Source of the DNA: Streptomyces sp. SKN60 | Lineage (GTDB): Bacteria > Actinomycetota > Actinomycetes > Streptomycetales > Streptomycetaceae | Direction of reading: 5' to 3' | Assembly (NCBI RefSeq): GCF_026236535.1 | Contig: NZ_JAHTMW010000032.1 | Location: 1 to 64,000, forward strand | DNA: 64,000 bases | In this document: one piece after another, positions 61,890 through 64,000 of the stretch | Position numbering within the stretch: position 1 is the first letter of the stretch | Layout: every line of letters begins with the position of its first letter | Made by a program: the position numbers and the translations under genes | The notes under the pieces: model-generated | Database searches by the model: none | The model's input: only the letters and a program-made list of their open reading frames with translations | Told to the model about the DNA's origin: nothing

Positions 61890-63239
61890 CTACGTGGCTT
61901 CTCGCGTGGCGAGTTGCGCGTCGGTCGCGGCCACGCCGAAGGCCTGGGGGATGGGCTGGCCCGCCATGTAGAGCCGGTCGGCGACCCGGCGCGGCAGCGG
62001 GTGGTACGAGAAGCGGCCGTGCACCCGCCCGTCGGCGCCGATCGGCTGGGCGTCGAAGCGGCACACGGTGGCGAGGAGGTAGCCCTCGCGGCCGTGCGAG
62101 GCGAGGACCGCGATCTCGGTGACGCGGCGGGTGCCGTCGGGGTGGCGGGTGAGCTGGACGAGGATGTCGACGGCGCTGTTGATCTGGTCGCGCAGCGCCT
62201 CGAACGGCACCTTGACCTCGGACATCGAGGCGAGGGTCTGGAGGCGCATGAGGGCGTCCTCGGCCGAGTTGGCGTGGACCGTGGCGAGGGAGCCGTCGTG
62301 GCCGGTGGACATCGCCTGCAGCATGTCGAGCGTCTCGCCGCCGCGGACCTCGCCGACGACGATTCGGTCGGGGCGCATGCGCAGGGAGTTGCGCACGAGG
62401 TCGCGGATGGTGACCTGGCCGCGGCCCTCGATGTTGGGCGGCCGGGCCTCCAGGCGGATGACGTGGGACTGCTGGAGCTGCAGCTCGGCCGAGTCCTCGA
62501 TGGTGATGACCCGCTCGCCGTCGGGGATGAGCCCGGACAGGGCGTTGAGGAGGGTCGTCTTCCCGGTGCCGGTGGCGCCGGACACGATGATGTTGAACTT
62601 GGCCTGGACGAGTCCTGACAGCAGGAGCAGCATCTGCTCGTCGAGCGAGCCGAGACCGATCATCTCGTGCAGCGTGTACGCGCGCGGGAAGCGGCGAATG
62701 GTGAGCGTGGCGCCGGTGAGCGACAGCGGCGGAATGATCACGTTGACGCGCTCGCCGGACGGCAGCCGCGCGTCCACCATCGGATTCGACTCGTCGACGC
62801 GACGGTTGACGGTCGACACGATCCGCTCGATGGTCTGCATCAGCTGCTCGTGGGACGCGAACCGCAGCGGGAGGAGTTCCACCCGGCCCGCCCGCTCGAT
62901 GTAGATCTGGTCGGGGCCGTTGACCATGATCTCGGTGATGGAGGCGTCTTCGAGGAGCGGTTCGAGCACGCCGAGACCGAGGGCCTCGTCCACGACGCGA
63001 CGGATCAACTGGGCGCGCTCGGCGGTGGAGAGGACGGGGCCCTCGCGGCTGATGATGTGGCCGAGGACGCGTTCGAGCCGGGCCCGGCGCTCGGCGGCGG
63101 CGAGCGCGGACATCTCGGTGAGGTCGATCTCCTCCAGGAGCTTCGCGCGGAACGCGGCCACGAGGTGGCCGTCCTCCCGTCCGGGGCCGCCGCCGGCCCG
63201 GTTCTCCTCGGGGGTGTGGATACGGGACCGCAGGCTCAT
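61890..63239 (-). CDS. tadA: TadA/CpaF-family secretion ATPase
   Basis: 449 residues. Walker A IIVSGATGTGKTTLLNAL, Asp box TIEDSAELQ, Walker B RIVVGEVRGGETLDML and His box GHDGSLATVHANS. Hexameric ATPase that powers pilus assembly. ATG 63239 overlaps the preceding TadE stop as ATGA. Confidence 0.94.
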   Translation of the reverse strand: MSLRSRIHTPEENRAGGGPGREDGHLVAAFRAKLLEEIDLTEMSALAAAERRARLERVLGHIISREGPVLSTAERAQLIRRVVDEALGLGVLEPLLEDASITEIMVNGPDQIYIERAGRVELLPLRFASHEQLMQTIERIVSTVNRRVDESNPMVDARLPSGERVNVIIPPLSLTGATLTIRRFPRAYTLHEMIGLGSLDEQMLLLLSGLVQAKFNIIVSGATGTGKTTLLNALSGLIPDGERVITIEDSAELQLQQSHVIRLEARPPNIEGRGQVTIRDLVRNSLRMRPDRIVVGEVRGGETLDMLQAMSTGHDGSLATVHANSAEDALMRLQTLASMSEVKVPFEALRDQINSAVDILVQLTRHPDGTRRVTEIAVLASHGREGYLLATVCRFDAQPIGADGRVHGRFSYHPLPRRVADRLYMAGQPIPQAFGVAATDAQLATREAT

Positions 63240-63631
63240 GGACGCTCCTCCTCGGATGCGGAGTCGGGCACGGGCATGGTGGCGGTCCTGGTCACCCTGA
63301 ACGGGCCCAGGAAGGGGATGAGGCCGGGGACCCGGACGGTGACGCTGTAGCTGCCCTCGCCGACCGGCGTGACGGTGCTGTGCTCCACGATCCAGTCGCT
63401 CATCGCCGCCCTCCCCGCCGCCCCCGGCTTCGGTACGGAATCCGGGTCGTCCACGCTCGCCGCCCGCGCCGCCGCCCGCGCCCCCGTGCCCGCCTGCTGG
63501 GCCGCGTACGCGACGAGGCCGAGCTGGATGCCCGCCAGGCCGACGATCAGCAGGATCGGCAGGAAGCCCAGGTACTCGATGGCCACCGAACCGCGGTCGC
63601 GGACCCGGTCGCGCCTTCGGAAGCGCTTCAT
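63236..63631 (-). CDS. TadE-like pseudopilin 2
   Basis: 131 residues: DRGSVAIEYLGFLPILLIVGL TadE-like start with the E-Y/F pair, then an extracytoplasmic domain ending GLIPFLGPFRVTRTATM. ATG 63631 overlaps the previous gene stop as ATGA. Processing by the prepilin peptidase is expected. Confidence 0.85.
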   Translation of the reverse strand: MKRFRRRDRVRDRGSVAIEYLGFLPILLIVGLAGIQLGLVAYAAQQAGTGARAAARAASVDDPDSVPKPGAAGRAAMSDWIVEHSTVTPVGEGSYSVTVRVPGLIPFLGPFRVTRTATMPVPDSASEEERP

Positions 63632-64000
63632 CGGTCCTTCCCCTCCCACACCGCCGCCGCCTTCCCGTCCACCTGCCACGGGAAGGTGATCGAGCCGGGG
63701 AACAGCACGGGGGTGCGCAACGTGACCGTCGCCGTGACCATGCCGCCCGAGGGCCCTCCGCAGTCGACGCTCGCCGTCGACGCCCACGCGCCCTCCACGT
63801 GCCGCAGCGCCGCCCCCTCGCAGTCGCCGTCGACCGCCGCCGCCCGCGCCGCCTCGTCCGCCGCGTTCCCCGCCAGCGTGTACGTGTAGCCGATCAGGAC
63901 GCACTGCCACAGCAGCACCAGCGTGAGCAGGATCAGCGGCAGCATGCCGACGAACTCGACCGCCACCTGACCGCTGTCGCTCGCCCGGCCGCTGTCGCTC
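63628..64000 (-). CDS. TadE-like pseudopilin 1, partial
   Basis: The frame is open to the window edge, so the N terminus is missing; at least 123 residues are visible. SDSGQVAVEFVGMLPLILLT is the TadE signature with one hydrophobic helix, followed by a domain with Cys in DGDCEGAAL and ASVDCGGPSGG. An internal GTG at 63966 is inside the signature and is not the start. Confidence 0.8.
   Translation of the reverse strand, partial: SDSGRASDSGQVAVEFVGMLPLILLTLVLLWQCVLIGYTYTLAGNAADEAARAAAVDGDCEGAALRHVEGAWASTASVDCGGPSGGMVTATVTLRTPVLFPGSITFPWQVDGKAAAVWEGKDR

Overview
The window is about 71-73% GC chromosomal DNA from an actinomycete, almost certainly a Streptomyces. It carries a WhiB-family Fe-S regulator, the xseB/xseA/ispH neighbourhood, polyphosphate glucokinase, both an iron-dependent and an iron-free fumarase, an OxyR-AhpC-AhpD peroxide module, a PP2C/GAF/ATPase phosphatase and a tad pilus locus. 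GTG starts are common, ATGA/GTGA gene overlaps are frequent, and many genes have a -10 hexamer 6-8 nt before the start codon, which suggests leaderless mRNAs.

Left end (179-11293) is accessory. One leftward gene string (9137 to 179) encodes a TIM-barrel protein resembling 3-dehydroshikimate dehydratases, a cupin, a salicylate/6-hydroxynicotinate-hydroxylase-type FAD enzyme, a dichlorophenol-hydroxylase-type FAD enzyme, an O-methyltransferase, an MFS exporter, and a complete acetolactate synthase with a one-ACT-domain regulatory subunit. Divergent from it is a UbiA prenyltransferase, then a LuxR-type regulator. Read together this looks like an undescribed pathway to a hydroxylated, O-methylated and perhaps prenylated aromatic, with acetolactate synthase either supplying a building block or acting as a resistant duplicate of the housekeeping enzyme. 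This is the best candidate for new biology here.

Middle (11454-49590) is conserved core: ychF, ppgK, ispH, an APC permease, xseA/xseB, a nitroreductase, DUF4245, glpX, a WhiB-like gene, a DUF1707 protein, class I fumarase, secreted HAD phosphatase, allene-oxide-cyclase-like protein and GDSL-lectin esterase, fumC, DUF402, a PP2C phosphatase, a bifunctional penicillin-binding protein, a PadR-ABC-permease operon, a Tat-exported L-amino-acid oxidase, oxyR/ahpCD, an AI-2E-type permease, a lytic transglycosylase, PIN-PhoH, a cis-prenyltransferase and an aldo/keto reductase. Convergent gene ends are usually closed by strong two-way hairpin terminators.

Right end (49871-64000) holds membrane proteins (DUF2079, a GT-C type glycosyltransferase), a prepilin peptidase, an AbiEi/DUF559-type protein, a small cassette (75-residue protein and VOC protein) flanked by a roughly 370-400-bp inverted repeat, two tandem 103-bp elements with terminal inverted repeats, and the leftward tad pilus locus (two TadE-like proteins, TadA, TadB, TadC, a LuxR pseudo-receiver, Flp pilin, TadG-like, lipoprotein, OmpA-like). 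The first TadE-like gene runs off the right edge.
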